Assembly (NCBI GenBank): GCA_002409995.1 | Contig: DHOR01000049.1 | Coordinates: forward strand, 28,991-92,990 | Length of the DNA stretch: 64,000 bases | Source: Hungatella sp. UBA5385 | GTDB lineage: Bacteria > Bacillota > Clostridia > Lachnospirales > Lachnospiraceae | Direction: 5' to 3' | Shown here: positions 16,836 through 27,500 of the stretch, one piece after another | Numbering within the stretch: the stretch's first letter is position 1 | How the letters are laid out: every line of letters starts with the position of its first letter | Position numbers and translations under genes: made by a program | Notes under the pieces: model-generated | What the model saw: only the letters and a program-made list of their open reading frames with translations | The model's database searches: none | Told to the model about the DNA's origin: nothing

Positions 16836-18740
16836 CTACTCCTTAGGGAAAATCTCCTCTCCCAAAGCAGCCTTATCCCTGCCAATCTGTTTCACAGAAA
16901 TCTCTGCTCCATTTCCTTTCTTCTCCGGCACATCCTTGGCTATAATAAGCTCAGGCCACACAAACGTTGTCTCCACCTGCTTACCATTGAGGCATATCTG
17001 GGAATAATGGGTGAAGTTCTCCCCAAACACCAGAATGTTGGAGTCATTAAACACCACCTTACTAATAGCAATTGGATTGATGCCCATCTGAAGCTCTGTT
17101 GAATCATAAGGATTAACACCATGATATACTTCACGATCTCCATAGAGGATATCATACTCCAAAGCCTTCATATCCTCCAGATATATCTTCTTAGCCCTTC
17201 TTCCCCCGTTAAAATATTTCTGGTGGAAACGCATCATAGTGCCTTCATGAATTCCCACCATATCAAGAACATGAGCCGCCAGCTGATAGGATTCCACATT
17301 CTTCTTCTCATTGGGAAGATTCATATTGTTCCAGACCACATACTGGGTCTGATACAGAGAACCATTTCTCATCTCCACCTCATTCCACTCAAATCCCGGA
17401 AGATGATCTCCATAGAGAACCAGTACAATAGGCTCCTGTCTGGTTCTTAAGGTGTTAACCAGAGCACGGATAAACTGATCCATCTCCTCAATCTGTTCAC
17501 AGTAATATTGAAAATCCGGATATTTACCATGTCCCTGAACAGAGATTGTATAGATATAATCAGGTCCTTCTGTGGAATCAAGGGCATTGATAATCTCACC
17601 TGTTAATATCTTATCCTTACACCAGCCTGTTGGGTTCCGTTCTATATTGTTCATATATTCTATGGGTGTAAAGGTATCAAATCCAAGCTGTGAAAACACA
17701 GTATGACGGTCATAAAAGGTTCCCTCATTATTATGTATGGCATGTGCCTTGTAGCCTATGTTCTTAAGGTCAAAAGCAACGCTTTCGCAAGGGGTTGTGG
17801 TGAGAACCGTTTTATAAGGATATTCTCCGGGACCGAAAAAATCCAGATTCATCCCTGTAATAGACTCAAATTCTGTATTGGCAGTTCCCGCTCCCACTGA
17901 GGGAACACTTAAATAACCGCTGGGATAGTTCTTCTGCAGCTGTCGGAAAAATGGAATAGGATCATGATCCAGTTTGCTGTTGATCCACAAAGAAGGATCA
18001 AAAAAGGATTCAAGCTGTACCATAATCACATTGGGTTTTGTCTCTTCGTCCAGAAGATAGGTGTTCTGGGGCATCAGCTCCTCTTCCTGAATCACCTCCA
18101 TGGCCTCTGTGCTGTAATTGTCAGGCTTAGGAATTCCTGTATTAAACAGTGAGTTGGCAAAGCAGTAAGGAAAGCCATATGCATGATATGCTGCTGCCAG
18201 ATTGCCGAAACGCACTGCAACCACCTCTGCCTTCATTGCCCCTGTGATTGATCCAACAACTATAATAAATGCCGCTGCTATTATACAGATTCCTGTCCCA
18301 TACCGCACCTTATCCCTGCTTGCAGGAACACTCCTCCACAGCAGAATACAGCCCATCACCACAAGCACTGCACCCACTGCCATTAATATCATCTGATACC
18401 AGGTAAAATACATGCCTGCAATGCTGATTGCAGATTTGATCAGCCTTAAATCCGATCCTGTAAAGGGAGTTGTCCGGAATATCAGTAAAATACCATTAAT
18501 AATACCCGTACCCAGCCATGTAAGAGACAATATCATACAGGCAAATATCTTTCTCCTGACCACAAATACAACAGTAAAAGGCAGTATAATAATCAGAGTG
18601 TTTAAAAAAAACACAAAAGGGCTCTCTGTAAGATATCCTATCAGGCTCTTAAAGCTTTTCCTGCTGATCAGTTCTATGAGAAAATTTAATAAAATGGAAA
18701 TAGCCAGAATCCTTCCCAGCCATCTGGCATAAGTCTTCAT
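16836..18740 (-). CDS. LTA synthase-like phosphoglycerol transferase (sulfatase superfamily)
   Basis: This 634-residue protein has about five N-terminal membrane helices (to about residue 190) and an extracellular alkaline phosphatase/sulfatase-type domain. Metal-binding and catalytic marks include NVIMVQLESFFDP, the nucleophile Thr289 in GAGTANTEFES, and LYGDHLPGF. LtaS-type enzymes transfer glycerol phosphate from phosphatidylglycerol to a growing polymer outside the membrane. The roughly 110-residue tail after the catalytic domain is longer than in LtaS of Staphylococcus and resembles an extra beta-domain. It may make lipoteichoic acid or decorate another surface glycan; the acceptor cannot be told. 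Confidence 0.88.
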   Translation of the reverse strand: MKTYARWLGRILAISILLNFLIELISRKSFKSLIGYLTESPFVFFLNTLIIILPFTVVFVVRRKIFACMILSLTWLGTGIINGILLIFRTTPFTGSDLRLIKSAISIAGMYFTWYQMILMAVGAVLVVMGCILLWRSVPASRDKVRYGTGICIIAAAFIIVVGSITGAMKAEVVAVRFGNLAAAYHAYGFPYCFANSLFNTGIPKPDNYSTEAMEVIQEEELMPQNTYLLDEETKPNVIMVQLESFFDPSLWINSKLDHDPIPFFRQLQKNYPSGYLSVPSVGAGTANTEFESITGMNLDFFGPGEYPYKTVLTTTPCESVAFDLKNIGYKAHAIHNNEGTFYDRHTVFSQLGFDTFTPIEYMNNIERNPTGWCKDKILTGEIINALDSTEGPDYIYTISVQGHGKYPDFQYYCEQIEEMDQFIRALVNTLRTRQEPIVLVLYGDHLPGFEWNEVEMRNGSLYQTQYVVWNNMNLPNEKKNVESYQLAAHVLDMVGIHEGTMMRFHQKYFNGGRRAKKIYLEDMKALEYDILYGDREVYHGVNPYDSTELQMGINPIAISKVVFNDSNILVFGENFTHYSQICLNGKQVETTFVWPELIIAKDVPEKKGNGAEISVKQIGRDKAALGEEIFPKE

Positions 18741-18826
18741 GTTGACTCTCCTTTGTATCCATATTAGTGTCTTATCCAGTTCTAAATTCTGCTTTAGTCT
18801 ACCACATTTTACAATAAATTGGAAGC

Positions 18827-18871
18827 AAAAAGGCGGCTGGCAGAAACCTTAAGTTCCTGTTAAGCCGCCTT
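18827..18871 (-). terminator. Terminator of the zinc-ribbon protein gene
   Basis: AAGGCGGCT and AGCCGCCTT enclose a 24-base loop. On the minus strand the stem is followed by a TTTTT run. Confidence 0.75.
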
Positions 18872-18883
18872 CCTATCCATGTA

Positions 18884-19360
18884 TTAATCTTCCTGTGCCT
18901 GCTCGAATTCTTCCTCAGCGGCAGCGTTAATAGTTGTCTGATTCTCTTCTTCCACAACCGGTTCCTCAACTACCTCCACAGTAGTCTCTTCCTCCGGCTC
19001 TGCAGCTGCTTCCTTAACAGGGGCACCGCACTTACCGCAGTACACTGAATCCTTAGGAACCTTGGCTCCGCATTCTGCACAGATACGAGTACCTTCGCTT
19101 TGGGTCAGTTCAATCTCCAGAGCTGCAATTCTCTCACGGCTTGCCTTCACAGCCTCATATGCCTTCACATATGCTTCTTCAGGCTCACTGTTATTCTCGT
19201 AATAGAGTTTGCCAATAACAGCATAAGCTTCCTCAAGTTTTGTCTTCTCACCGTTGATCTGTGTCTTCAGCTGTAATGTTTCTGTAAGAGCTTTTGCTTT
19301 TGTTGCTACCTCTTTGCCAGTGTCTGTTAATGTCTTGCCTAATTCTTCCAAAAATGCCAT
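18884..19360 (-). CDS. Coiled-coil protein with zinc ribbon and acidic tail
   Basis: This 158-residue cytoplasmic protein begins with a helical, probably coiled-coil segment (about 1-90), followed by a zinc ribbon with CxxC pairs in ICAECGAKV and YCGKCGAPV, and a highly acidic Glu/Val/Thr-rich tail. The pattern is common in Firmicutes zinc-ribbon proteins of unknown role. It lies just downstream of the ABC exporter operon but has its own AGGAGG and terminator. I cannot give a function. Confidence 0.8.
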   Translation of the reverse strand: MAFLEELGKTLTDTGKEVATKAKALTETLQLKTQINGEKTKLEEAYAVIGKLYYENNSEPEEAYVKAYEAVKASRERIAALEIELTQSEGTRICAECGAKVPKDSVYCGKCGAPVKEAAAEPEEETTVEVVEEPVVEEENQTTINAAAEEEFEQAQED

Positions 19361-19434
19361 CCGTGATTCCTCCTTTGACTTTTTGCTCTTCTTATTTTAT
19401 CGTCATTAGAGTAAAAAGTCAATGAAAGAGTATT

Positions 19435-21615
19435 TTACCTGTTTGAATTCTGTATTTCCTGCCATAGAAACTCAGGAATCTCACTTCGGCTGATGGAGTA
19501 GCTTATCCGGCTGCCATTTTTATAAGTTGCCTGTAAATGAATTCTCCCCTGCTCATATCCCCACAGTGGATTCATATCACTATATTCTTCTGAAATTGCA
19601 GATGCCATTACCTCTCTGATCTGTTCTTCCTCATTGATTATAAAGTCATTGTGAGCATATGATCTTTCATTATAGACCCTGTCATATTGTTCAATGCTGT
19701 AATCTTCCTCTACAAACTGGTACACATTAACGGCAAGCTCCACAATAGAAGAAAGATCAGGCTGCAGCTCTATGTCAGCTCCATTATCCCTTAACAGCTC
19801 AATGGTCTTTGTAAAAGAGGGATAAACCGGATAGAAGTTTCTGTCTGCAATATCACCATAATTCCATAAACTATCTTCCAAATACTTACTGTATGCATTC
19901 TCCTGAGCTGAGGTCATAAACTGAATGGTTGCAATGGGCGTTTCACTCTTCATGGTGTCTGCTGAAAGATTAGCAAACTCCTCTTTATAGACTGCAAGAA
20001 GCCGGTCTGTAACCTCACCTGTCCCTCCTGATTTACGGCTGATCATACTGGTGTGGTCGCCCTGTTTAAAACGCACTGCAACAGTATCTTCCGGTGCTTG
20101 AGTATACAGAGGATAGACAACTTGGAGATAATCCTCATTGGTGTAAAGGTCTAAAACCTCCTGCTGTTCTGTATTAGTGTTCATTCGGTAGCTTCTTGTT
20201 ATCTCTTTGCCATTCTTTAAATAATACTTTACATTAAAATAGTAATAATAATCTTTCGGTTCACTTTCTTCGTTTACAACTTCCTGGTCTAAACCAATGG
20301 CTGTTCTCACCAGAGCAAGAACAGGTTCCGGATCAGTCAGCTTTACATTCTCAAAAAGATAGCTGTTTTTGTCTTTGTACCGCCAATGTAAATTTCTTCC
20401 CTCTCCCTCTATAGAGCCATAAGAAACCCAGGTATCCATGTTTGGAAAGGAGATTGCCACTGACTCAATAGAATCAGCCTCTGGAATATAGCTGTCATAT
20501 CCAACTAAGTCAAAGTTGAAAATGGACAATACAATGGCTGCTGCTGCTGCGCAGGCAAACATCTGTATCTTATGGGTAAACAGCTTTCTGAATTCAAAAT
20601 GATAGATAATCTCTATGATGCAATGTGACAACAGCATACCGCACAGAATACCGAAGATGGCTTTTCCTAGACTCTCACCCATAGAGTAGAAAAATAGTCC
20701 TCCGCCCAATGATGCCAATATTACCACAGGAATCTGAATCACCGGCTGGCTCAGCTTAAATGCCATGGCTTTACCTGCTGCTTCCGATTCCCGCTTCTTA
20801 TAGAGAAGGAGGGAAAGAGCTGTTATAACAACTGTCACAGCTAAAACAACCGCTAACCGCAGAATTTCACTTTTTATATCCAAATAAGAGTTAAAGCGGG
20901 ACAGGTTAGAGACAAACAGCATAAATACAGAGCATTTATCCACTAAAAAATTAAAAGTTTCGAAACCGCTTCTGTAGCTGTGTTTAAAAAAGGTGCTATA
21001 ACAAGAGCGAATAACAGCTATGAGAATTGGAAAGTAAAAATGTAACACTCCTGTTCCTAAAATTCCAATAAGAATATTGCCTGTAAGAATCATTGCCAGC
21101 ACTGTCACAGAATACATAGCAGCATAATGAAGCATAAAAAACACATATGCTGCTGCCCCAGTTCCCAGAACAGTTCCAATGGGATTCCCGTAAAGCGCTG
21201 CAATCAACGCTCCCAGCAACAGATTAACAGCATAACAAACAGCTGGAATCAGAATACCATTAAAGTAATTCGCCAAAAACAGCTTCTCTCTTCTCACAGG
21301 TATTCCATGATATAAATCCACCTTCTGTCTGGAATGGAGGTAGGAAAAACTGGTAACTCCCATAATCACAGACAACAGTGCGATAAAGACGATTATTCCA
21401 ACATTGTTGTAACCAACCAAACCCTTCACCTGATTCAGCATATAAGCTCTGGCAGCAGCTATAGGATCGGCTGAAGCCAAATCAAAATCACTAAGCATCA
21501 TAGCCATAGCTACCGGAATGGAGAAAAAGAATGCCAGGAATGTGAGAACCGAAGTCCAGAGCCGTCTCTTGCTGTCTTCCCTCATCAGATTAAAAAATAA
21601 GCTTTTTGATGTCAT
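19435..21615 (-). CDS. ABC-2 type exporter permease, large
   Basis: This 726-residue membrane protein has several hydrophobic helices in its first 400 residues (including IPVAMAMML, VGYNNVGIIVFIALLSVI and later segments) and a long extracellular C-terminal region of about 320 residues. It follows a YtrB-type ATPase gene with an overlap of 26 bases. The start MTSKSLFFNL is chosen because GGAGGTGG lies before it; 34 upstream in-frame codons would lie inside the ATPase gene. It is probably the membrane half of an exporter controlled by the GntR protein of the same operon. Substrate unknown; related YtrA-controlled systems respond to cell-wall antibiotics. Confidence 0.82.
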   Translation of the reverse strand: MTSKSLFFNLMREDSKRRLWTSVLTFLAFFFSIPVAMAMMLSDFDLASADPIAAARAYMLNQVKGLVGYNNVGIIVFIALLSVIMGVTSFSYLHSRQKVDLYHGIPVRREKLFLANYFNGILIPAVCYAVNLLLGALIAALYGNPIGTVLGTGAAAYVFFMLHYAAMYSVTVLAMILTGNILIGILGTGVLHFYFPILIAVIRSCYSTFFKHSYRSGFETFNFLVDKCSVFMLFVSNLSRFNSYLDIKSEILRLAVVLAVTVVITALSLLLYKKRESEAAGKAMAFKLSQPVIQIPVVILASLGGGLFFYSMGESLGKAIFGILCGMLLSHCIIEIIYHFEFRKLFTHKIQMFACAAAAAIVLSIFNFDLVGYDSYIPEADSIESVAISFPNMDTWVSYGSIEGEGRNLHWRYKDKNSYLFENVKLTDPEPVLALVRTAIGLDQEVVNEESEPKDYYYYFNVKYYLKNGKEITRSYRMNTNTEQQEVLDLYTNEDYLQVVYPLYTQAPEDTVAVRFKQGDHTSMISRKSGGTGEVTDRLLAVYKEEFANLSADTMKSETPIATIQFMTSAQENAYSKYLEDSLWNYGDIADRNFYPVYPSFTKTIELLRDNGADIELQPDLSSIVELAVNVYQFVEEDYSIEQYDRVYNERSYAHNDFIINEEEQIREVMASAISEEYSDMNPLWGYEQGRIHLQATYKNGSRISYSISRSEIPEFLWQEIQNSNR

Positions 21616-22489
21616 ATCCTGCCACCTCCGTTTCACTGATAAATATCTCTTCCAGAGAAAGAGGAATAATCTCATAGAATACAGGCTTATAAGCTTCCAG
21701 CTGCCCTGCAATCTCATCTCTTACCCCACGGACTGTAATGGTACACAGCCTGCCTCTTCTCTCAACCTTAACCACATCCAGCCCTCTTAATTCCTCAGGC
21801 TCTGTGCCTTCTGAAAGCACACACTGTATCTTATGAATATTCAGCTTCATGTCATCTAAATCCCTGGACAGAAGAATTCCGCCCTTATGAAGAAGTCCCA
21901 CATGATCACAGATATCCTCCAGCTCCCTTAAGTTGTGGGATGCAATAATAGGAGTTAAATTCCGCTCTGCCATATCATTGGCAAATATACTCTTCACCGC
22001 CTGCCTCATGACAGGATCAAGCCCGTCAAAGGTCTCATCACAGAAAAGATAATCCGTGTTGGCACAGATTCCATAGATTACAGATAACTGCTTCTTCATG
22101 CCTTTGGAAAAGGTATTGATCTTCCTTCTCTTCTCCAGCCCAAAGTTACCCAGAAGCTTATAAAACCTTTCTGTATCAAATCCTTCATAAATCTTTTTGT
22201 AATACTCCATCATATCCTCAGGCGTAGCATTGTTAAAATAATACTGATCATCTGAAATGTAGAAAAATCGTCTTTTCACATTGACATTTTCAAAAATGTC
22301 CTCTCCATCAATGGTAATTCTTCCTTCATCAGGCTTTAATATACCGCTGGCAAGCCGTAAAAACGTACTCTTCCCGGCTCCATTGGTACCGATGAGACCA
22401 AACACACAGCCTTCCCGAATCTCTGCATTAATATGGTCAACTGCCATAATAGAATCAAATTGCTTTGTCAGGTTTTCTGCCTTAATCAT
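21590..22489 (-). CDS. ABC transporter ATP-binding protein, YtrB type
   Basis: This 299-residue ATPase has Walker A GTNGAGKST, the signature FSKGMKKQLS, Walker B YLFCDETFDGLDP and a switch His in IIASHNLRELED. About 80 further residues form the C-terminal domain typical of ABC-2 exporters. Its start overlaps the GntR stop by four bases (ATGA) and its end overlaps the permease start, so the three genes form one tightly coupled operon. It energises export by the large permease next to it. Confidence 0.93.
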   Translation of the reverse strand: MIKAENLTKQFDSIMAVDHINAEIREGCVFGLIGTNGAGKSTFLRLASGILKPDEGRITIDGEDIFENVNVKRRFFYISDDQYYFNNATPEDMMEYYKKIYEGFDTERFYKLLGNFGLEKRRKINTFSKGMKKQLSVIYGICANTDYLFCDETFDGLDPVMRQAVKSIFANDMAERNLTPIIASHNLRELEDICDHVGLLHKGGILLSRDLDDMKLNIHKIQCVLSEGTEPEELRGLDVVKVERRGRLCTITVRGVRDEIAGQLEAYKPVFYEIIPLSLEEIFISETEVAGYDIKKLIF

Positions 22490-22881
22490 ACTGTCTTACC
22501 TCCCCCTGTCACATATTCTGGTCTAATATAATCTTCTGCAATCCAGGTATGAATCTTATCCTCAGTAATACCGGCCTTCCTGGCTTCCTCCAGCCATAGC
22601 TTCAAATCCTTGCGAAGCTGGCTCACCTTCAGAGCTTTAATGGAATTAGTATCTGATACAAAACTGCCCTTTCCCTTAACCGAATATATAAATCCCCGGC
22701 GTTCCAGTTCTGCATATGCTCTCTGTATGGTATTGGGATTAATGGATAAGTCCGTAGCCAGGCTGCGCACCGACGGCAGCTGGGCATCCTGTTCCAGAAC
22801 TCCACAGATCATTAAATCCTGCAGCTTCTCCACAACCTGTTCATAAATAGGTCTGCGATCCTTATAATCCAATAGAATCAT
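22486..22881 (-). CDS. GntR-family repressor, YtrA subfamily
   Basis: This 131-residue regulator has an N-terminal winged helix of the GntR family (PIYEQVVEKLQDLM, LPSVRSLATDLSINPNTIQR, GFIYSVKGKGSFV) and only a short helical C-terminal part, as in the YtrA subfamily that controls ABC exporters. It is the first gene of the repressor/ATPase/permease operon. A perfect inverted repeat overlaps its promoter and start region, so it most likely represses itself and the exporter. Confidence 0.92.
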   Translation of the reverse strand: MILLDYKDRRPIYEQVVEKLQDLMICGVLEQDAQLPSVRSLATDLSINPNTIQRAYAELERRGFIYSVKGKGSFVSDTNSIKALKVSQLRKDLKLWLEEARKAGITEDKIHTWIAEDYIRPEYVTGGGKTV

Positions 22882-22894
22882 ATTCCACCTCCTA

Positions 22895-22951
22895 TAACTG
22901 TATTAACACACCTAATACAGTTAATATACAGAAACATCTCTGATTTGTCAA
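22895..22951 (-). promoter_or_regulatory. Promoter and GntR (YtrA-type) operator of the exporter operon
   Basis: On the minus strand TTGACA (22951-22946) and TATATT (22928-22923) are 17 bases apart. Directly downstream lies a perfect 11-bp inverted repeat, TAACTGTATTA and TAATACAGTTA, with a seven-base spacer (22895-22923), touching the -10 box. Position and symmetry fit self-repression by the GntR protein. Confidence 0.8.
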
Positions 22952-22977
22952 CCAGAGATGTAAAATGTTATTATTTC

Positions 22978-24348
22978 TTAAGAATTGGACAAAACCCCAG
23001 AACTTCCCATGAGCCGGTGGAGACGTTTCATCACATGGAAATATGCAGGAATCAGGAATATATCCGCTGCAATCCAAGCCAGGGGATTGGCAAAACACAC
23101 TGCCATATATCCTAAGAATGGCACCAGACAAAAGCCTGCAAGGGAACGGGCTGCCATCTCAAACACTCCTGCCATAATAGCCAGTCTGGAATATCCCAGC
23201 CCCTGAATCAAGAACCGCACAATATTAACCAGAGCAAGCGGGAAATAAAAAGCTGCATTGGCCAGCATAAATTGTCTGGTATTTCTTAAAATATCTATTT
23301 CTCCCTTATCCACAAAAAGCAGTGCCACCAGATCACCGAAAAAGTAAATACCAATAAAAGCAATTACGGAATAGACAGCACCAAGTATAATACACGTCTT
23401 CAACCCCTGTTGAATCCGGTCCAGTTTCTTAGCTCCTATGTTCTGCCCTCCATAGGTTGCCATAGTTGCACCCATTGCATCAAAGGGGCAGCAGAAAAAT
23501 GCGCTTATTTTACTTCCTGCAGTAACAGAGGCAACTGCTACAGAACCCAGGCTGTTGACTGCAGTCTGCAATACCACACTGCCAATGGCTGTTATGGAAT
23601 ACTGAAGTCCCATAGGTATTCCCATCCCGCATAATGTGACCATGGAGTTTTTATCTGGCTTCCATTCATCTTCCTTCATCTTCAGAATGGGATATTTCTT
23701 TTTCATATATATCAAACAGAGAATACCCGAAACCGCCTGAGAGATAATTGTTGCCCAGGCTGCGCCCCCTACTCCCATATGTAATACTAGAATTGTAAAA
23801 AGGTCCAGAACCACATTGAGCACAGAGGAGATCAGGAGAAAGATCAGTGGTGTTGTACTATCTCCCATAGACCTGATAATGCCGGATAGTGTATTATATA
23901 AAAATGTTGCCGGAATTCCAAGAAATATAACAAATATATAGGCATAAGCCCCATCAATTATATCCTCCGGAGTCTTCATCCAGATAAGAATTCTGCGGCA
24001 CAAAATGCAGACTATGGTTGTCATAACCACAGAAAAAGCCACTGCCAGCCAGCCGCTGTTAGCAACATATCTTCTTAGACCAGACTCATTCTTCTCCCCA
24101 AACTTCTGGGCAACCGGAATGGAAAAGCCGCTGCAGATACCGGTGCAGAAGCCTATAATCATAAAGCTGACAGAGCCTGTAGAGCCTACAGCAGCCAGGG
24201 CCTTAACCCCCAGATACTTACCTACAATAATAGCATCCACCATATTGTAAAGCTGCTGAAATAATAGTCCAAATAACATGGGAATTAAAAAGTGAAGGAT
24301 CAGCTTCATAGGTGCTCCTTCAGTCATATCCGTTGTCTTCTTTGCCAT
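22978..24348 (-). CDS. MATE family efflux transporter
   Basis: This 456-residue integral membrane protein has about twelve helices and MATE family marks such as PMLFGLLFQQLYNMVDAIIV near the N-terminus and QNIGAKKLDRIQQGL mid-protein. MATE pumps exchange Na+ or H+ for drugs and cationic metabolites. I start it at MAKKTTDM, where GAGGAT lies upstream; 64 further upstream in-frame codons lack a ribosome binding site and run through the PFOR terminator. The substrate is unknown. Confidence 0.92.
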   Translation of the reverse strand: MAKKTTDMTEGAPMKLILHFLIPMLFGLLFQQLYNMVDAIIVGKYLGVKALAAVGSTGSVSFMIIGFCTGICSGFSIPVAQKFGEKNESGLRRYVANSGWLAVAFSVVMTTIVCILCRRILIWMKTPEDIIDGAYAYIFVIFLGIPATFLYNTLSGIIRSMGDSTTPLIFLLISSVLNVVLDLFTILVLHMGVGGAAWATIISQAVSGILCLIYMKKKYPILKMKEDEWKPDKNSMVTLCGMGIPMGLQYSITAIGSVVLQTAVNSLGSVAVASVTAGSKISAFFCCPFDAMGATMATYGGQNIGAKKLDRIQQGLKTCIILGAVYSVIAFIGIYFFGDLVALLFVDKGEIDILRNTRQFMLANAAFYFPLALVNIVRFLIQGLGYSRLAIMAGVFEMAARSLAGFCLVPFLGYMAVCFANPLAWIAADIFLIPAYFHVMKRLHRLMGSSGVLSNS

Positions 24349-24496
24349 TGGTTTATCCTCATATTCTAAATTATTATTCTCAGGCAATAAACCTGATTTC
24401 TTATGTACACAACTTCTTAATTTACACTTGAATGGCAAAATATGCAAGCAGAAAATTCTTAAGTTTTTAAGTATTTCATTCCATGCAAAATGGCAA

Positions 24497-24531
24497 AAGA
24501 ATCCCGGAAGGTTAAACCCTCCGGGATTCTT
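24497..24531 (-). terminator. Terminator of the PFOR gene
   Basis: AAGAATCCCGGA and TCCGGGATTCTT form a 12-bp stem. Read on the minus strand it continues TTTGCC, giving a short T-run. Confidence 0.85.
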
Positions 24532-24547
24532 ATATCTCACCTGCTAA

Positions 24548-27500
24548 TTAGTCGTTACCGTATAAAGTAACAAGCTTCAACAGATGATCATATTTAGCCT
24601 TTGCGTCTGCTTCATTTCTAGCAAATAATTCAGCAGCTCTCTCTGGATTCTTCATAGCAAGAGATGCATAACGAACCTCTCCCTTTAAGAAATCCTGATA
24701 GTTTTCTAACTTAGGAGCCTTGCTGTCTAAGGAGAATTTCTTCTCAGCAAGTGGGTTGAAACGGAAGTTGTTCCAGTAACCACACTCTACAGCCAGCTTC
24801 TCTTCTGTCTGAGCCTGGCTCATGCCCTTCTTAATACCATGAGCGATACATGGAGCATAAGCAATTACTAATGATGGACCTGGATATGCCTCTGCCTCAG
24901 CAAGAGCCTTAACAGTCTGAGCATAGTCAGCACCCATAGCGATCTGAGCAACGTATACATAACCATAGCTCATAGCGATAGCTGCAAGGTCTTTCTTCTT
25001 AACCTCTTTACCACCAGCAGCGAACTGTGCAACAGCACCTGTGTTGGTAGCTTTAGAAGACTGACCGCCTGTGTTGGAGTAAACCTCAGTATCAAATACC
25101 ATGATGTTTACATCCTTGCCGCTTGCAAGAACATGGTCAACACCGCCGAAGCCGATATCATAAGCCCAGCCGTCACCACCAAAGATCCACTGAGACTTCT
25201 TAGCTAAGAAATCCTTATCCTTCAGAATCTTCTTGCCTGTCTCACAATCACAGTTCTCTAATTCTGCAATTAACTTATCTGTTGCTGCGCCATTGGTTGC
25301 GCCAACAGTAAATGTATCAAGGTATTCCTGACAAACTGCCTTTAAGGAATCAGAAGCCTGGTCAGAGTTCATAACAGTCTCAACCTTAGCCTTTAAGCCA
25401 TCTCTCATAGCTGTCTGAGCCAGTAACATACCGTAACCGAACTCAGCATTATCCTCGAATAAGGAGTTGGACCATGCAGGACCCTGTCCCTTAGCGTTTA
25501 CTGTATATGGTGTAGATGGTGAGGAGTTACCCCAGATAGAAGTACAGCCTGTTGCGTTGGCAATATACATTCTGTCACCAAATAACTGTGTGATTAATTT
25601 AGCATAAGGTGTCTCTCCACAGCCTGCACAAGCGCCTGAGAACTCAAGGAGAGGTTTCTTAAACTGGCTTCCCTTAACGGATGCTTCTTTGAATTTATCA
25701 ATAACTTCCTGCTTAACCGGCAGAGTCTGACCGAAATCAAATACCTTCTGGTTCTCTTCTGCGTTAGCTTCCATATTAACCATAACAAGAGCCTTCTCGC
25801 CCTTCTTACCTGGACATACATTAGCACAAGAGCCACAGCCTGTACAGTCAAGTGCAGATACAGTCATGGAGAACTGATATCCTGGCATACCTGTCATAGG
25901 AAGTGTCTTCATCTCTTCTGGCTTATTAGCAGCTTCTGCCTCTGTTAAAGCAACAGGACGGATTACAGCATGAGGACATACATAAGAACAGAAGTTACAC
26001 TGGATACAGTTTTCTGGTTTCCAGCCTGGGATATTTACTGCAATACCACGTTTCTCATAAGCAGAGGAGCCGGATGGTGTAGAACCATTGACGTAGTCTG
26101 AAAATGCAGAAACAGGTAAGTTATTACCTTCCTGAGCGCTTACTTTAGTCTGAATATTGTTAACAAAGTCAACAACGTCCTTTCTTCCCTCAGTTACTAC
26201 CTTATAGTCAAGACCTTCGTCCTCACAGGACTTCCAGCTCTCTGGTACTTCTACTTTAACAGCACCCTTAGCGCCTGCATCAATAGCAGCCCAGTTCTTC
26301 TTAACGATCTCTTCGCCCTTACGTCCGTATGTTGCCTGAGCAGCAGCCTTCATTAACTCATTAGCCTTCTCAGAAGGAATAATGCCTGTTAACTCAAAGA
26401 ATGCAGACTGAAGAATTGTGTTAATACGTGTTGGACCCATGCCTGTCTCAATACCAATCTTTACACCGTCAATGATGTAGAAGTTAATGTTGTGATCAGC
26501 AATAAACTTCTTAACCTGTCCTGGTAAATGCTTCTCAAGACCTTCAGCATCCCATGGGCAGTTTAAGAGGAAGGTTCCGCCGTCAACTAATTCCTGAACC
26601 ATATTGTACTTACGTACATAGGAAGGGTTGTGACAAGCTACGAAGTTAGCTGTACGGATTAAGTATGTGGATTTAATCGGCTTATGTCCAAAACGTAAGT
26701 GAGACATAGTAACACCGCCTGACTTCTTGGAGTCATAGTCAAAGTAAGCCTGAGCATACATGTCTGTGTTATCACCGATAATCTTAATGGAGTTCTTGTT
26801 AGCACCAACAGTACCGTCAGCACCAAGTCCCCAGAACTTACAGTTAGTTGTTCCTTCTGGAGTAGTTACAATAGGAGCACCTGTCTCAAGAGAAAGGTGT
26901 GTCACGTCATCTACGATACCGATTGTAAATGGAGACTTAACCTCATTGCCGTATACTGCAACGATCTGTGCAGGAGTTGTATCCTTGGAGCCTAAGCCGT
27001 AACGGCCTGTTAAAATCTTAACCTGGTCAAACTTGGTTCCTTTTAAAGCTGCAACTACATCTAAGTATAATGGCTCGCCTAAAGAACCTGGCTCTTTTGT
27101 TCTGTCTAATACAGAGATTGTCTTAACGCTGTCAGGAATAGCATTCACTAAAGCTTCTGCGCAGAATGGTCTGTACAGACGAACCTTAACAACACCAACC
27201 TTCTGACCCTGAGCGATCATGTAGTCTACAGTCTCTTCGATTGTGTCGTTAACTGATCCCATAGCAACGATTACGTGCTCTGCATCAGCAGCTCCGTAGT
27301 AGTTGAATAATTTATAATCTGTACCAATCTTAGCATTCACCTTGTCCATATATTTCTGAACAATTCCTGGTAATGCATTATAATATGGGTTACATGCTTC
27401 TCTTGCCTGGAAGAAAATATCCGGGTTCTGTGCAGAACCTCTCTGATCCGGATGATTTGGATTTAAAGCATTGCGGCGGAATTCATCTACTGCATCCATG

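Noticed and set aside
22930..22960. ACATCTCT / AGAGATGT stem after the MATE gene as a terminator
   Set aside because: The stem is only 8 bp, overlaps the exporter -35 box and has no T-run, so it is not listed as a feature.
25594..25851. Basic 85-codon frame inside the PFOR gene
   Set aside because: It lies fully within a conserved coding region on the same strand in another frame, without a start signal.
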